A stretch of DNA of 64,000 nt from Halobacillus amylolyticus (lineage in GTDB: Bacteria > Bacillota > Bacilli > Bacillales > Halobacillaceae): assembly GCF_022921115.1 (NCBI RefSeq), contig NZ_CP095075.1:2396001-2460000 (forward strand). Direction: 5' to 3'. A program made the translations under genes and the position numbers. The notes beneath the pieces were generated by a model. It was not told the origin of the DNA. It did no database searches and worked only from the letters and a program-made list of their open reading frames with translations. Shown here one piece after another: positions 17,541-28,764 of this stretch; position 1 is the stretch's first letter, and each line of letters begins with the position of its first letter.

Positions 17541-18718
17541 TGAATAAACCTAAGGGGACTTTATTGGAAATCTTATTAGCATCGACAAAACTTGGTTTCA
17601 CATCCTTTGGCGGGCCTGTTGCCCATCTCGGCTATTTTAAAGATGAGTACATTGATCGAAAGAAGTGGCTGGATGACAAAACGTATGCCGATATTATTGC
17701 TTTGTGTCAGTTTCTCCCTGGGCCGGCAAGCAGTCAAGTCGGGATTGCAATCGGAATGCTGCGTGGGGGACTACTCGGAGGTATTATATCGTTTCTTGGA
17801 TTTACCCTCCCATCCATTATCGTTTTAACCATCTTTGCACTGCTCTATCAAACATTCGACCTCGGGGACGCTGGGTTCATTAGTAGCTTGAAGGTCGTTG
17901 CAGCAGCTGTTGTCCTGCATGCATTAATTGGTTTAGGGAAGAAACTCACACCTGATAAACCGAGAATAACAATCGCAATCGCCGCAGCCACCGTCATGCT
18001 TCTGTACCCTTCCGCATGGATGCAAATTTTAATCATTATTGCAGCAGGACTTATCGGTTTAAAGCTTTTCAGCAAATTGGCTGATGCAAAAGTCACCCCT
18101 TTTCCGGTTACTTTTTCTAAAAAAGCAGGAGCTATTTCTTTAACGATTCTCATTGGACTTCTTATCGTGATGCCGATTATAGCAAATGCAACAGACCACA
18201 TTCTCGTGCAGCTATTCGATACGTTTTTCCGTGTTGGATCCCTTGTATTTGGGGGCGGCCATGTCGTTTTACCGATGATCGAACGGGAAGTTGTACCAAC
18301 AGGATGGCTTACGGCCAGTGAGTTTCTGGCTGGGTATGGGATGGCACAGGCTGTTCCTGGTCCATTATTTACATTTGCCAGTTATTTAGGAACAATGATT
18401 GAAGGATTTACTGGGATGATCGTTGCTACAGCTGGTATTTTTCTGCCATCCTTCTTATTCCTGATTGCTGCATTACCTTTTTTAAATGAACTAAGAAAAC
18501 GTCCAGCCTTTCAAGGATTACTAATGGGTGTTAATGCCAGTGTTGTAGGGATTCTACTAGCTGCTTTTTATGATCCAGTAATTACGAGTTCCATTATGGA
18601 TGGCAAAGACTTTGCACTTGCTGCAATCCTATTTGTTTGTCTGCATTTTTATAAAGTTCCAGCATGGGCAGTCGTTCTTCTCGGTGTTGGTGCAGGATAC
18701 ATTATTAATCTGTTATGA
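17537..18718 (+). CDS. chrA: chromate transporter, ChrA/CHR family
   Basis: A 393-residue fused CHR protein with two homologous halves. The N-terminal motif FGGPVAHLGYF, the LPGPASSQVGIAIG signature near residues 55-70 and the second-half signature VPGPLFTFASYLG are all present. Family members export chromate using proton motive force. The start overlaps the padR stop, so the two genes form one operon. Confidence 0.92.
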   Translation: MMNKPKGTLLEILLASTKLGFTSFGGPVAHLGYFKDEYIDRKKWLDDKTYADIIALCQFLPGPASSQVGIAIGMLRGGLLGGIISFLGFTLPSIIVLTIFALLYQTFDLGDAGFISSLKVVAAAVVLHALIGLGKKLTPDKPRITIAIAAATVMLLYPSAWMQILIIIAAGLIGLKLFSKLADAKVTPFPVTFSKKAGAISLTILIGLLIVMPIIANATDHILVQLFDTFFRVGSLVFGGGHVVLPMIEREVVPTGWLTASEFLAGYGMAQAVPGPLFTFASYLGTMIEGFTGMIVATAGIFLPSFLFLIAALPFLNELRKRPAFQGLLMGVNASVVGILLAAFYDPVITSSIMDGKDFALAAILFVCLHFYKVPAWAVVLLGVGAGYIINLL

Positions 18719-18850
18719 TAGTACCAAGGCAAGTACAAATTATTCCATGTCAACGTAAATTTTCCTGATCTTTCTTGTAAAAAGGTTCTATTATATGTAA
18801 GAAAGGAGGGCATTACATTCCTAAACTACTAGGTCATTGGAGGGGTGACT

Positions 18851-21645
18851 GTGGCAAATGAACAAACTAGATATTCTCGCCTTGCGCAAATTACTAAATT
18901 GATTAATACCAATCTCGAGTTAAGAGAGGCCCTTGAACACGTCGTCACAGCGATCTCTGAGGAAATCGTCTCTTGTGATTCTGTAGGGATCTATTTACCT
19001 CAAGATGATGGAACGTATCGAGGTTTTGTCGGCAAGCCTGAGTTGATCAACGAGATGTCCCTGGATAGGCACGTCATAGATTTAGATATGGACCACCTTG
19101 CGAAAGAGGTGATTGAGACAAGGGAAGCCATTTATATACCAGATACATCGGTGGACGACAGGCCAGACCCGCGTAATGTTCAAGCCTTTCAAATTAAGTC
19201 ATTACTTGTGCTGCCTATGTCATATGAACAAGAACTCTATGGCCTTGTATTCCTATTTGATTATGGAATCCCCATGAATCTAACAAACTCTGAAATTGAA
19301 TCGATCGAGGCCTATGTGAATATGGCAGCTGTTGCCGTTAGAAATGCAAATAACTTAACTCGTAAGGAAGACCTTATTTCGGAAAAGCAGCTGCTGCTTA
19401 ATGTCACCCGTGACCTCTCCCATTGTTCTACATTAAGAGAGGTTATGGACCAGTGCTTTGCCTATTTAGGTGAAGTGTTAAGCAACCCAAATATCGGGGC
19501 ACATTTCCTTGACCCTGTCGCCTCCCATCATGTACAACCAGCCAGTTTAAGCAAACATAGTGATTGGGCAGAAGAAGACTGGAAGCAGACCCATTACCGA
19601 TTAGGTGTTGATATTCATGAGGATCCCGTTTTTCAAGAAGTTGCTAAAACAAAGAAATCCATCCTCATCCCAGATACTCTTAACGATCCAAGGCCGAACC
19701 ACGAATTATGTCTAAACTTTGGCATCAAAGGATTATATGTGATTCCGTTTGTAGCAGTCGGGGAAGTCCTTGGCATGGTAGCGATCGTAAACCTTAAGGA
19801 AAAAGGGAAAGCCTACTCTAAATCTGTCATGCAGCTTGCGGAATCGATTGTCGATGCGACAGCCCCTGTACTTTCGAACTTGCTTTATATTGAAAAGCAG
19901 GAATTGATCATCTCGGAACGAACATCTGAACTGACCACGAAGAATCAAGAGCTTGAGCATATGATTACAGAAGTCAAACAAATAAGTCGAGTGAAAGAGC
20001 TTATCTTAAATTCTGCTGGTGAAGGCATTTTCGGTCTCGATCTAGCAGGTACCATTACGTTTTGCAATCCGTCTGCTGCAAAAATTCTCGGCTATTGTGA
20101 CCAACAGGAATTAATCGGGGAAACATGTGAGGAAATTTTTGATATCAAAGATCCATTCCCTTTCAACTGTTTCCCTGAGGATCACTTAAACAATAAAACA
20201 GGAAACGAGGATTACTTCTACAAAAAAGACCGGTCTAAGTTCCCAGTTGAATATGTCATCACACCACAAATCGAACATGAAAAAACGGTCGGTTACGTCA
20301 TTACCTTTAAAGATGTAACCAGTCGCAAGCAAATGGAAGAGAAAATTAAGTATCACGCCTATTACGATAGTGTAACGAACATTCCTAACCGTATACTATT
20401 CAATGACAGACTAAGTCAAGCCTTAACTTTTGCTGAGCTTAACCACAGTTCCCTTGGCATCTTATTCTTAGACCTCGACCGCTTTAAGAAAATTAACGAT
20501 ACATTCGGTCATGCATTCGGGGATATCGTCCTAAAGAAAATAGCTGAACGTCTCACAGCCACCCTTTCTAAAGAAAACACTGTTTCTCGTCAGGGAGGTG
20601 ATGAATTTATCATATTGCTGCCAAAAGTGTCTTCTGTAATGGATGCTGAGGATTGTGCTTGTGAAATTTTGAAAGCCTTTTCTGAACCTTTCTATATAAA
20701 TGGACAGGAAATCACTATTAAAACAAGTATTGGTGTCAGTCTTTTTCCACAGAATGGCATCAATTCCGAGCAGCTGATCAAACACGCAGATGTCGCTATG
20801 TACAAAGCAAAAGCACTCTCGGGGACCGTTTCCAAGTTTATACCCCTGATATTGAAGACCGTTCGTTGGAAAGCATCGAACTGGAAAATGATTTGTATAA
20901 AGCGCTTGCGAACAATGAGTTTTTGTTACATTATCAGCCGAAGGTCAATACAAGTACGAGTGAAATTGTAGGAGTAGAAGCATTAATCCGCTGGCAGCGT
21001 CCCAATAAAGGCATTGTTGCTCCAAATGAATTTATCCCATTAGCCGAAGAAACAGGCCTCATTACAGATATAGGTGAATGGGTTCTTAAGAGGGCTTGTG
21101 AACAAACAAAAAGCTGGCATGACCATGGGTACACGTCAATGGCCGTTTCTGTGAACTTATCGCCGCAGCAATTTAATCAAGACGAACTCGTTCAAAGTGT
21201 CCAACAAATACTTAGAGAAACTGAACTCCCTCCCCATTGCTTAGAACTTGAGCTTACAGAGAACTTGATTATCCATAATACAAACAACACCTTAGCCACC
21301 ATTCATCAATTAAAAGCTTTAGGCATTAAGATTTCTATTGACGACTTTGGAACAGGCTTTTCATCCTTAGGTTATTTGAAGGACTTCCCTGTAGACACAC
21401 TGAAAATTGACAAGTCTTTCATTGATGATATTTCAACGAATGAAAACAATGCGGCAATCACGAACACTATTATTACCTTAGCAAACAGCTTGCAAATAGA
21501 AGTGATCGCTGAAGGCGTAGAAACACGGGAGCAAATCGATTTCCTTCAACAACACGGCTGCTATATGATCCAAGGTTTCTACTTTAGCCAGCCGGTCCCA
21601 GCTGATGATTTTATTCAAAGGTTTTACCATAAATCTCTTAATTGA
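18851..21645 (+). pseudogene. GAF-GAF-PAS-GGDEF-EAL cyclic-di-GMP protein, one frameshift
   Basis: Domain order: GAF (about 5-165), GAF (185-345), coiled-coil linker, PAS (380-485), GGDEF with intact RQGGDEF near residue 580, then EAL with EALIRW and the metal-binding DDFGTGFSS block. The frame breaks at GGGG 20821-20824; one added G gives KAKALSGDRFQVYTPDIE, which matches the length of the normal GGDEF-EAL joint. Both active sites look competent, so the protein could make and degrade c-di-GMP. I prefer GTG 18851 (GGAGG, 7-nt spacing) to GTG 18845. Confidence 0.85.
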
Positions 21646-21662
21646 AATGAGGATGCAAATTA

Positions 21663-23297
21663 ATGAAAGCTATTCGCAGTGTATTGAATTACTTGCAATC
21701 TGGTAATGTCTCTTATGTCTTTGGAATTCCAGCCGGTTCTGTAAACGCGTTTTTTGATGAATTGTATGATATACCTACGATCACACCGATCGTAGCCAAG
21801 CATGAAGGTGCCGCTTCGTATATGGCTGCCGCCTATGCCAAATACTCACAGGAGCTTGCTGTCTGTATCGCAAGCAGCGGTCCTGGTGGGACAAACCTGT
21901 TGACGGGCGCAGCTAATGCGATGCGTGAGCACTTGCCTATTCTTTTCTTAACGGGTTCGGTACCAGTCAATACTGTGGGCTTGAATGCCTCCCAGGAGCT
22001 CGATGCTGTTCCTCTTTATCAACCCATAACGAAATACAGTGTGCGTGTGGATCGGGCGGAGGACTTATTGTCTGAGGTGCACAAAGCTTGTGAAATTGCA
22101 CTATCTGGTGTTCCTGGACCTGTTCATGTTGCCTTGCCGATCGATGTTCAGCTTGAGGATATTCCTGATTCTTCAATGCCAGCTTTTCCTGTACGCACGC
22201 CGCTCATCCCTGACTTCCGCCAGATTGAAGAGGCTCTTCAACAACTGTCTTCGATTGACCAAGGCTACATTTTTGCGGGACAAGGAGTACGCGGATCTGT
22301 GGCAGATGTTCTAGAACTCGCTGAACGTTTGAACTGGCCAATCATCACTTCTCCTCAGGCAAAGGGACTATTCACTGATGAGCATCCCCTATTTAAAGGA
22401 GTATTCGGCTTTGCGGGTCATGAATCGGCATCTGAACTAGTCAATGAAGGAGATAAACAAGCGGTGATCGTGCTCGGATCGAGCCTTGGTGAAACAGCAA
22501 CAAACAACTGGAATCCAAACATCACTAAAGATAAATTCACAATCCAGATCGATTTTGACAAGGAAGTATTCGGCCGTAAATATCCGGTTGATTTGCCTAT
22601 CCTAGGTGATGTATCTATGTGTGTGTCGGAGCTTAACAATGGCTTGAAGCGAATGGGATATGATAGAAAAACGTATCATCCTCAGCCGCGCCAAGTGGAG
22701 GAAATCAATGGAGAGTACAGTACGAAAAATGTACTGCTTACCCTTCAGGAGAAACTGCCTGCTACGACACGTTATACAATCGATATTGGCGAGTTTATGT
22801 CTTATGTGATCCATCATATGAACGTACTTGACCAGGACTCCTTCGATATAAATGTTCATTTTGGTGCAATGGGAAGCGGAATCGGCAGTGCCATTGGCGC
22901 GAAATTAGCTAACCCGGAGCGTCCCACTGTCAGTATTACAGGAGACGGCTGCTTCTTCATGCATGGGATGGAGCTATTAACAGCCAAGGAATACAATATC
23001 CCCGTCTTATTTGTGATTATGAATAATGCCCGCCTTGGAATGGTGCACCATGGCCACTCTCTTCAGTATAAACGGGCTCATGAACGGTTTGCTCAGCAAC
23101 CTGTTGATATTGCTGCAATGGCAAGGACGCTAGGTGTACCTAGCATGCGGGTTGATGAAATGAGCGATCTTGATGCAGAATCGATTGAGAATCTACTAAA
23201 TGCCGACGGCCCGGCTATTTTAGAGGTGGCCTTGGTTGATGACCGTGTGCCGCCAATGGGCGACCGCGTCAAGTTCCTGTCCTCATTCGGAAAATAA
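21663..23297 (+). CDS. thiamine pyrophosphate-dependent enzyme, acetolactate synthase/decarboxylase-like
   Basis: 544 residues with the three-domain TPP fold: an N-terminal pyrimidine domain with the catalytic glutamate in KHEGAASYMA, a central domain, and the C-terminal diphosphate domain with TGDGCFFMHGMELLTAKEYNIPVLFVIMNN, the GDG-x(about 25)-NN signature. Relatives include AHAS large subunits, benzoylformate decarboxylase and pyruvate oxidase; the product is undecided. It starts 18 bp after the GGDEF/EAL gene and may be co-transcribed. Confidence 0.85.
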   Translation: MKAIRSVLNYLQSGNVSYVFGIPAGSVNAFFDELYDIPTITPIVAKHEGAASYMAAAYAKYSQELAVCIASSGPGGTNLLTGAANAMREHLPILFLTGSVPVNTVGLNASQELDAVPLYQPITKYSVRVDRAEDLLSEVHKACEIALSGVPGPVHVALPIDVQLEDIPDSSMPAFPVRTPLIPDFRQIEEALQQLSSIDQGYIFAGQGVRGSVADVLELAERLNWPIITSPQAKGLFTDEHPLFKGVFGFAGHESASELVNEGDKQAVIVLGSSLGETATNNWNPNITKDKFTIQIDFDKEVFGRKYPVDLPILGDVSMCVSELNNGLKRMGYDRKTYHPQPRQVEEINGEYSTKNVLLTLQEKLPATTRYTIDIGEFMSYVIHHMNVLDQDSFDINVHFGAMGSGIGSAIGAKLANPERPTVSITGDGCFFMHGMELLTAKEYNIPVLFVIMNNARLGMVHHGHSLQYKRAHERFAQQPVDIAAMARTLGVPSMRVDEMSDLDAESIENLLNADGPAILEVALVDDRVPPMGDRVKFLSSFGK

Positions 23298-23462
23298 TTT
23301 GTTGGAGAAACAGGTTCACTGCAATCACCAAATAAACTGGAGGCAGACATTTGATCTGCCTCTTTTCTATGTCTAAATAACGAACTTTTTTCCATACACT
23401 TGTCCTCTGCCGCTATAACGACTAAGATAAAAGCGAGTACAACTTTGAAAGGAGATACATGA

Positions 23463-23990
23463 ATGAAAATTAAGCTATTGATCATTACATCCTTTTTACT
23501 CGGCAGCCTGATGGCAGGTTGCTCGAGCAATCATACAGAAGAAGAAGCACAACCTTCCTCTCCACAGTCTCAATCTCAACCTCAGTCAACACAGCATTTA
23601 GAAAACCACATAGTAAATGGTGATAAGCGTGTAGAAACGCCTAGCTATGAGGTAATGCCCGATTTTTTACAAAGCAAGTCAGAGGATATTCAGCTTATTT
23701 ATACATCAGCCTCCCAGCATAAAGATTTGTTAGAGCAAATTCCATGCTATTGTGGCTGTGGCGACTCAGTCGGCCATAAAAATAACTACGACTGCTTCAT
23801 TCATGAAAATAAAGAAAGTGGCGCCATTGTTTGGGATGAACATGGAACGAAATGCGGGGTCTGTTTAGAGATTGCTGCTGAAGCCATGGTTGAATACCAG
23901 AACGGAAAGTCTGTAAAGGAAATTCGTGAGCAAATTGATGAGCGTTATAAAGATGGATACGCTGAACCAACCCCAACTCCAGAAGTATAA
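23463..23990 (+). CDS. PCYCGC-motif lipoprotein
   Basis: A 175-residue lipoprotein: signal peptide with lipobox MAGC (Cys20), a Ser/Gln linker, then a compact domain with PCYCGCGDSVGHKNNYDCF and a downstream CGVCLEIA. The six cysteines in CxCxC, C and CxxC arrangement suggest metal binding or disulfides. The family is common in Bacillaceae and its function is unknown. Preceded by AAAGGAG and followed by a terminator. Confidence 0.88.
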   Translation: MKIKLLIITSFLLGSLMAGCSSNHTEEEAQPSSPQSQSQPQSTQHLENHIVNGDKRVETPSYEVMPDFLQSKSEDIQLIYTSASQHKDLLEQIPCYCGCGDSVGHKNNYDCFIHENKESGAIVWDEHGTKCGVCLEIAAEAMVEYQNGKSVKEIREQIDERYKDGYAEPTPTPEV

Positions 23991-24014
23991 AAACCCGCCT
24001 AGGAGCGGGTTTTT
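23989..24014. terminator. bidirectional terminator
   Basis: AAAAACCCGC pairs with GCGGGTTTTT between the convergent lipoprotein and sigma-factor genes. Confidence 0.85.
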
Positions 24015-24533
24015 TCATGCTGTTTGATTTTGTTCCACCAAGTCTGCCACCTGCTTTTTCATACAGATTCTTGCTCGGTAAAGGCGAGATTTTACGGCTG
24101 ATGCAGATAGTTCTAGCCTCTCAGCAATCTCAGACTCCTTCAAATGGCCATAATATTTCAAGTAAAATACTTTTCTCAACTTCGGAGACAAGGTGCTCAC
24201 CTCTCGGCGGATAGCTTCTTCCATATCTTTTTCTTCACAATGCTCTTCCACAATGGAACGTGCTTCACACTTCGGCAAAGGGAGTTCATCAATTTCCGCA
24301 ACGACAACTTTCTTTTCTTTGCGTAAAAAGTCTATTGATGCTCTAGTTGCTGTCGTTGAAAGCCAAGCACCTATTTTATCAATCTTCTCGATTTGATCTA
24401 TCTTTTGATAAGCTTTTATAAATGTTTCCTGAAGGATATCCTCCGCATGTTTATGATCTTTTGTTAATCGAAAGGCTGCATGATAGACTCTGTTGTAGTA
24501 AAGTTGATAGATTTTCTCAAAGTCACCGTCCAT
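24015..24533 (-). CDS. ECF-type RNA polymerase sigma factor
   Basis: A 172-residue sigma-70 family protein with region 2 (about 8-75, including DHKHAEDILQETFIKAY) and region 4 (about 110-165, LKESEIAERLELSASAVKSRLYRAR). It sits 24 bp after the ABC permease gene on the same strand and may be the last gene of that operon. No anti-sigma gene is adjacent; the permease C-terminal region is a conceivable partner, but that is speculation. Confidence 0.9.
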   Translation of the reverse strand: MDGDFEKIYQLYYNRVYHAAFRLTKDHKHAEDILQETFIKAYQKIDQIEKIDKIGAWLSTTATRASIDFLRKEKKVVVAEIDELPLPKCEARSIVEEHCEEKDMEEAIRREVSTLSPKLRKVFYLKYYGHLKESEIAERLELSASAVKSRLYRARICMKKQVADLVEQNQTA

Positions 24534-24556
24534 CTTTCATTACCTCTCCTTGAAAG

Positions 24557-26526
24557 TTATTTAAAATGGTCTGTCATCCAATTTGGAGCTTTATCTGCTT
24601 CCAATGTGGTGACCCTTGAAATTTCTTCCCCATCGAAATAAAAACCGACTAGATAGGTTCCTCCTGAAGACTCGCTGGCAGTTGAAATAGTCTCCGCGAT
24701 CTTTTTCTTATCCGTTATTTCTAAACCTTTTTCGCGAATGATCGTTTGATACAAATCTTCCTCAGGTTTAAGCCCTTGATTCGTTTTAATAATTTCTATT
24801 TTGTGCACATCTTTTGCCTGGATAAACACTTGATCATACAACCCTTCGTCTTTTAACCATTGATTAAAATGGGTATAGCTTAAGGGAAGTTCAGCATGGT
24901 AAAACTCATGTCCAGCCATAACCTCAAAATTTGCTGCAAGCCCCCTCGGTTCGCTCATACTCCGAAACGTTTGACTTACTATATCCTTCTCCATAAGATT
25001 GAGAGCTTTCTTTATTTTTTCAGAATCGATTATTTGTACAGAACCTCCCCGTGAGGCAGAGGAATGGAGAGTAATTCGGTCGACTTTGGATGCCTCTACG
25101 TGCACTACATCACTCGCAAGTAATTTATACTCCTCGCTGTTATATACCTCCTCTATATATGGAATCTTTAGTTGATCCACTTGGTATTCACGAAATACCT
25201 TCTCACCATCGTTAAGTTCATAAGCTAAGAAGATTGATTGATTGCGGTTATCTTTTTCCATAGGTTCTGCTTTATCTATTAACCTCTTGTGCATCTCACG
25301 TACAGCTTCAACGTTCCCCGACTTATTGATAAAGGGAGCTTCTAGTTCAAGTTTCCTTTGGTAATCATGAAAGCTGGAACCAATGTACACATTTTTAACA
25401 TCAGCCTTTTCTGGTACAGCTGATTCATATCCGCTAGCTGCAATAGGTATCGCTAAAATGAGCACGACCATCACTGCTGCATAAACTCCCATACCTTTGG
25501 GCTGCTTTACACTGAACACCCTCCAAGTTTTTTGCAGGAGCATATCAGAGATCACGAAACCGATGACCGCACCGATTGTATATCCTATATACAACCAATA
25601 ATAACTAAGTTGAGAACTGCCAAAATATGCGCCTCCAAGCAGCATGAATGAAAAGGTCACACCATATTTAAAAACTGGTTTAAGCAGGTGAACAGCAAGG
25701 GCCTGGGAACCGTTCTCTAAATTACGATATTTATAGATGAATAGAGCAGCAATGTATAATAAGACAGCCATTCCTAGATAAATAAACAGACCTGTAAACG
25801 CGACAGGCAAATTTCCCTCGTCCCTATTTATCATAGCTGGCTGGTACATCAGTAGCTCAACTACTGGGGAAAACCTTTCAATTGCTTGGGCTGTCACCAT
25901 TTCATCTGAGAACCCTCTCACAAAAAGCTCTAAGTTAAAAGAAATCAGCACGTAAATACCAGCGGGAAACAGCAATAAAATGTAAGTTAGTACACCTTGT
26001 ACAGCCGACAATCCAGTTAATGAACCAACGAAGATACTTGTAACAAATAGAAAGGTCGAAAACACCGAAAAGACAACCATCCAGTAACTAAGACCCCGAG
26101 CGTGTAGTAATTTCCCACATCCCAGATAAAAGACGTGATCAATAGAATCAAACCTATTATTAAAATAGGGAGAAGTAAAAGGAGAATTCCTGAGAACATG
26201 TGATGGTTAAACAAGGAGCTTCTCTTAATCGGCAGACTATGAATAAAGTCACCCGCTCCTCTTACATGCACATACCTAAATAAAAAGATGGCCATCAGTA
26301 CAGGTATGATTAATAACAGAATCAACTGAATACCATATAAAAACAATGGATCAAATAAGCCATTCTCCAAGTAAGTTTCCCTACTGTTTGGGCTGCTCAT
26401 ATCCATCATTAACTGGAGCGGCAAGATGAAAACTAGACCCGCAAAGTAAACTAAACTGACCCATCCTACATTTCTGAGATCTTGTTTAAAGATCTCCCTT
26501 TTAAACGATGATGTTTTCGATGGCAT
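24557..26526 (-). pseudogene. ABC transporter permease with DUF6449-like C-terminal region, one frameshift
   Basis: A polytopic permease (about 655 residues if repaired). The N-terminal half, with six to eight helices, begins MPSKTSSFKREIFKQDLRNVGW, and the extracytoplasmic region (about 290-650) resembles DUF6449. The frame changes at CCCC 26094-26097; adding one G on the coding strand gives TLGGLSYWMVVFSVFS. ATG 26526 is preferred; the ORF extends to 26547 inside the ATPase gene. Third gene of the GntR-ATPase-permease operon. Confidence 0.75.
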
Positions 26527-27400
26527 ACCCTGCATCCCCCATTTCATAGATAAATATCTCTTCTAATGTTAAAGGCAGACGATCGTACAAAATAGGTGAA
26601 TACCTTTCAACCGTTTTATTAATCATCTCTTCTTGTCCCCTAACTATGAGGAGATGGACACTTCCGCGCTTCTCTTGATACAAAATATCCAGTCTCCTTT
26701 GAAGCGGCCCTATAGCGGTATTTCCAAATGCCACTTGGATTTTGTGTATATCTGTTTTCAAATCATCCAGTTCTCTCTCAAGTAACACTTCGCCATTATG
26801 TAAGATTCCAATATGATCACATATATCTTCCACCTCACGCAGGTTGTGTGAAGAAATAAGCACCGTCATTTCGCGCTCAGCCACGTCCTGGATGATTAAA
26901 CTTTTAATTTTTCTTCTCATTACAGCGTCCAGTCCATCAAATGGTTCATCCAAGATTAAGACATCAGGCATCGCTGACAACGACAACCAAAATGTTACCT
27001 GCCTTTGCATCCCTTTAGAAAATTGATGCACTTTTTTATTTTCATTCAAATTAAACACGTTCTTCAGCTTTTGATAACGTTCCTCATTCCAATTTGAGTA
27101 CATTTCCCGGTAGTACCTTGAAAGCTGTTTTACAGTATATTGCGGAAAGAAATAAGGGGTATCCGGGATAAAAACGAGTCTATGTTTGACAGATACATTC
27201 TCAAAAATCTCTTCACCGAAAACATGGATGGATCCCGCCCCTCGCTTTAAGATTCCACTGATCAAGCGCATAACTGTTGTTTTTCCTGCACCATTCGATC
27301 CTAACAGTCCGTAAATCGATCCCTTTTCCACATGAAAACTCACATCATTTACGACCGTTTCTTTTTCAAATGACTTCGTAATATTCTTTACTTCAATCAT
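26501..27400 (-). CDS. ABC transporter ATP-binding protein (YtrB-like)
   Basis: A 299-residue ATPase with Walker A LLGSNGAGKTT, signature QFSKGMQRQ (degenerate LSGGQ, as in YtrB-type proteins) and Walker B VLILDEPFDGLD. It overlaps the GntR stop by 8 nt and the permease start. Such GntR-controlled exporters are often induced by cell-wall-active peptides; the substrate here is unknown. Confidence 0.88.
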   Translation of the reverse strand: MIEVKNITKSFEKETVVNDVSFHVEKGSIYGLLGSNGAGKTTVMRLISGILKRGAGSIHVFGEEIFENVSVKHRLVFIPDTPYFFPQYTVKQLSRYYREMYSNWNEERYQKLKNVFNLNENKKVHQFSKGMQRQVTFWLSLSAMPDVLILDEPFDGLDAVMRRKIKSLIIQDVAEREMTVLISSHNLREVEDICDHIGILHNGEVLLERELDDLKTDIHKIQVAFGNTAIGPLQRRLDILYQEKRGSVHLLIVRGQEEMINKTVERYSPILYDRLPLTLEEIFIYEMGDAGYAIENIIV

Positions 27401-27770
27401 GCGGAGTTCCCCCTTTCACTTCATCAATTAATTCGACTATTTCTTGTGCAGTCATCCCAATGTACATGGCTTCTGCAAAAAGTTTCCTTAATTCCAATCG
27501 TACTTCGGCCAACTTTTCTTTATCCCTAGATGGAGAAGCAGGGTTAACAAAACTCCCCTTCCCTTTCACAGAATAGGTGTATCCCTGTGCTTCGAGCTCA
27601 CGATAAGCCTTTTGAATGGTATTCGGATTGATCGTCAATTGCTGAGCGAGTTCACGAACAGACGGAAGTTTCTCATCCTGCTGTAAGACATCATTAATAA
27701 TCAGATGTTTGAGCTTCTCAACAAGCTGTTCATAGATGGGAATGCGGCTCCTTATATCTAACTCAAACAT
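27393..27770 (-). CDS. GntR-family regulator (YtrA-like)
   Basis: 125 residues from ATG 27770 (MFELDIRSRIPIYEQLVEKLK). The N-terminal winged helix has LPSVRELAQQLTINPNTIQKAYRELE, and the short C-terminal tail is typical of the YtrA subfamily. It is the first gene of the operon and likely autoregulatory. The upstream region 27795-27835 contains TATTAACCGTATTAGTATGTG-like partial repeats that could be the operator. Confidence 0.88.
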   Translation of the reverse strand: MFELDIRSRIPIYEQLVEKLKHLIINDVLQQDEKLPSVRELAQQLTINPNTIQKAYRELEAQGYTYSVKGKGSFVNPASPSRDKEKLAEVRLELRKLFAEAMYIGMTAQEIVELIDEVKGGTPHD

Positions 27771-27902
27771 AAATACACCTCCAGGAGACATAACTGTATT
27801 AACCGTATTAGTATGTGTAGTACAGTAATAGTATATAGAACTGTCTGGCGTTTGAGAAGTACTTTTTTTATTAAAATGATAAGAGGCATCAGCATGTAGG
27901 AA

Positions 27903-28055
27903 GATTCGTGTTTAGGAAGAAACTTCTTGCTTTTGGGGAGAATCTTTTTGAATTTAGACAGAATCCATCTGGTTTTCGTCAGAATCATCACCAGACTTTG
28001 GTAGAATCCTTTTAATTTTGGTCAGAATCCCACCCGGTTTAGGAAGAATCCTTTT
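27903..28055 (+). repeat. 21-bp degenerate tandem array B (AGAATCC core)
   Basis: Units begin with AGAATC or a variant at 27903, 27919, 27940, 27961, 27982, 28004, 28025 and 28046; six of the seven spacings are 21 or 22 bp. The second half of each unit is T/G-rich and variable. It fills most of the gap between the gntR promoter and the terminator at 28087. Confidence 0.82.
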
Positions 28056-28086
28056 TCACATAGTCTCGGGAAGTTCTTATATACAC

Positions 28087-28123
28087 AAAAAGCACTTGAT
28101 CCTCTTAAGATTCAAGTGCTTTT
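28087..28123 (-). terminator. terminator of the flavin reductase gene
   Basis: AAAAGCACTTGA pairs with TCAAGTGCTTTT; it lies at the 3' end of the minus-strand gene that ends at 28127. Confidence 0.85.
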
Positions 28124-28126
28124 AGA

Positions 28127-28729
28127 TTACTTTGATTTCGGCAGCTTATCATTTGGCAGCCTATAAAATTCCTTAACATACGTGTAATCACCAGCCATAC
28201 GTCCAACAGGAGCCAGCTTGTGAGGATCAACCTTATCTGTTTCAGTATAGATATCTTCTTGAATATGGTAGCAAACCACTTTTCCAAGAATAAGATGATT
28301 CGTTCCAATCTCGATAATCCGATCAAGCTCACACTCCATGCTTACCGGTGCTTCCTTAACTCTTGGCGGCTGAATGCTCGTACTGTTCGCCGCCTTTAAG
28401 CCAGCGACTTTAAACTCATCTTCGTCTGCTTCAAATGTTTTACTGCTTTCATACATTTGATTAGCGAGAGTTTCGGAAACGATATTGACGACGAATTGCC
28501 CTGTTTCTCTAACATTCGTTAAGGTATCCTTCGCGCGTCCTTCTGATCCTACTGAAAAACATAAGGTAATAGGGTCCATTGAAGCGACAGTGAAGAAACT
28601 GAATGGGGCCAAGTTACGTATTCCTTGATTAGAAAGACTAGAAACCCATGCAATCGGTCTTGGCACAACCGCTCCCTTAATAAGTTTGCTCATATTATGT
28701 TCATGAAACTCATCCCTTTGAATAATCAT
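28127..28729 (-). CDS. flavin reductase-like FMN-binding protein (DIM6/NTAB family)
   Basis: 200 residues from ATG 28729 (MIIQRDEFHEHNM), behind GGGGG with 6-nt spacing; the ORF extends further upstream without a ribosome site. RPIAWVSSLSNQGIRNLAPFSFF and the GRAKDTLTNVRETGQFVVNI block are diagnostic of the FMN-binding split barrel. It likely reduces flavin for a partner oxygenase or is a small flavoenzyme; no partner is adjacent. Confidence 0.87.
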   Translation of the reverse strand: MIIQRDEFHEHNMSKLIKGAVVPRPIAWVSSLSNQGIRNLAPFSFFTVASMDPITLCFSVGSEGRAKDTLTNVRETGQFVVNIVSETLANQMYESSKTFEADEDEFKVAGLKAANSTSIQPPRVKEAPVSMECELDRIIEIGTNHLILGKVVCYHIQEDIYTETDKVDPHKLAPVGRMAGDYTYVKEFYRLPNDKLPKSK

Positions 28730-28764
28730 ACACAACCCCCTAACACCTAAATCATAACACACCC

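Noticed and set aside
20815..20824. CTCT micro-duplication as cause of the GGDEF/EAL frameshift
   Set aside because: Removing two bases also restores the frame, but adding one G gives the normal domain-joint length and fits the pattern of the other frameshifts.
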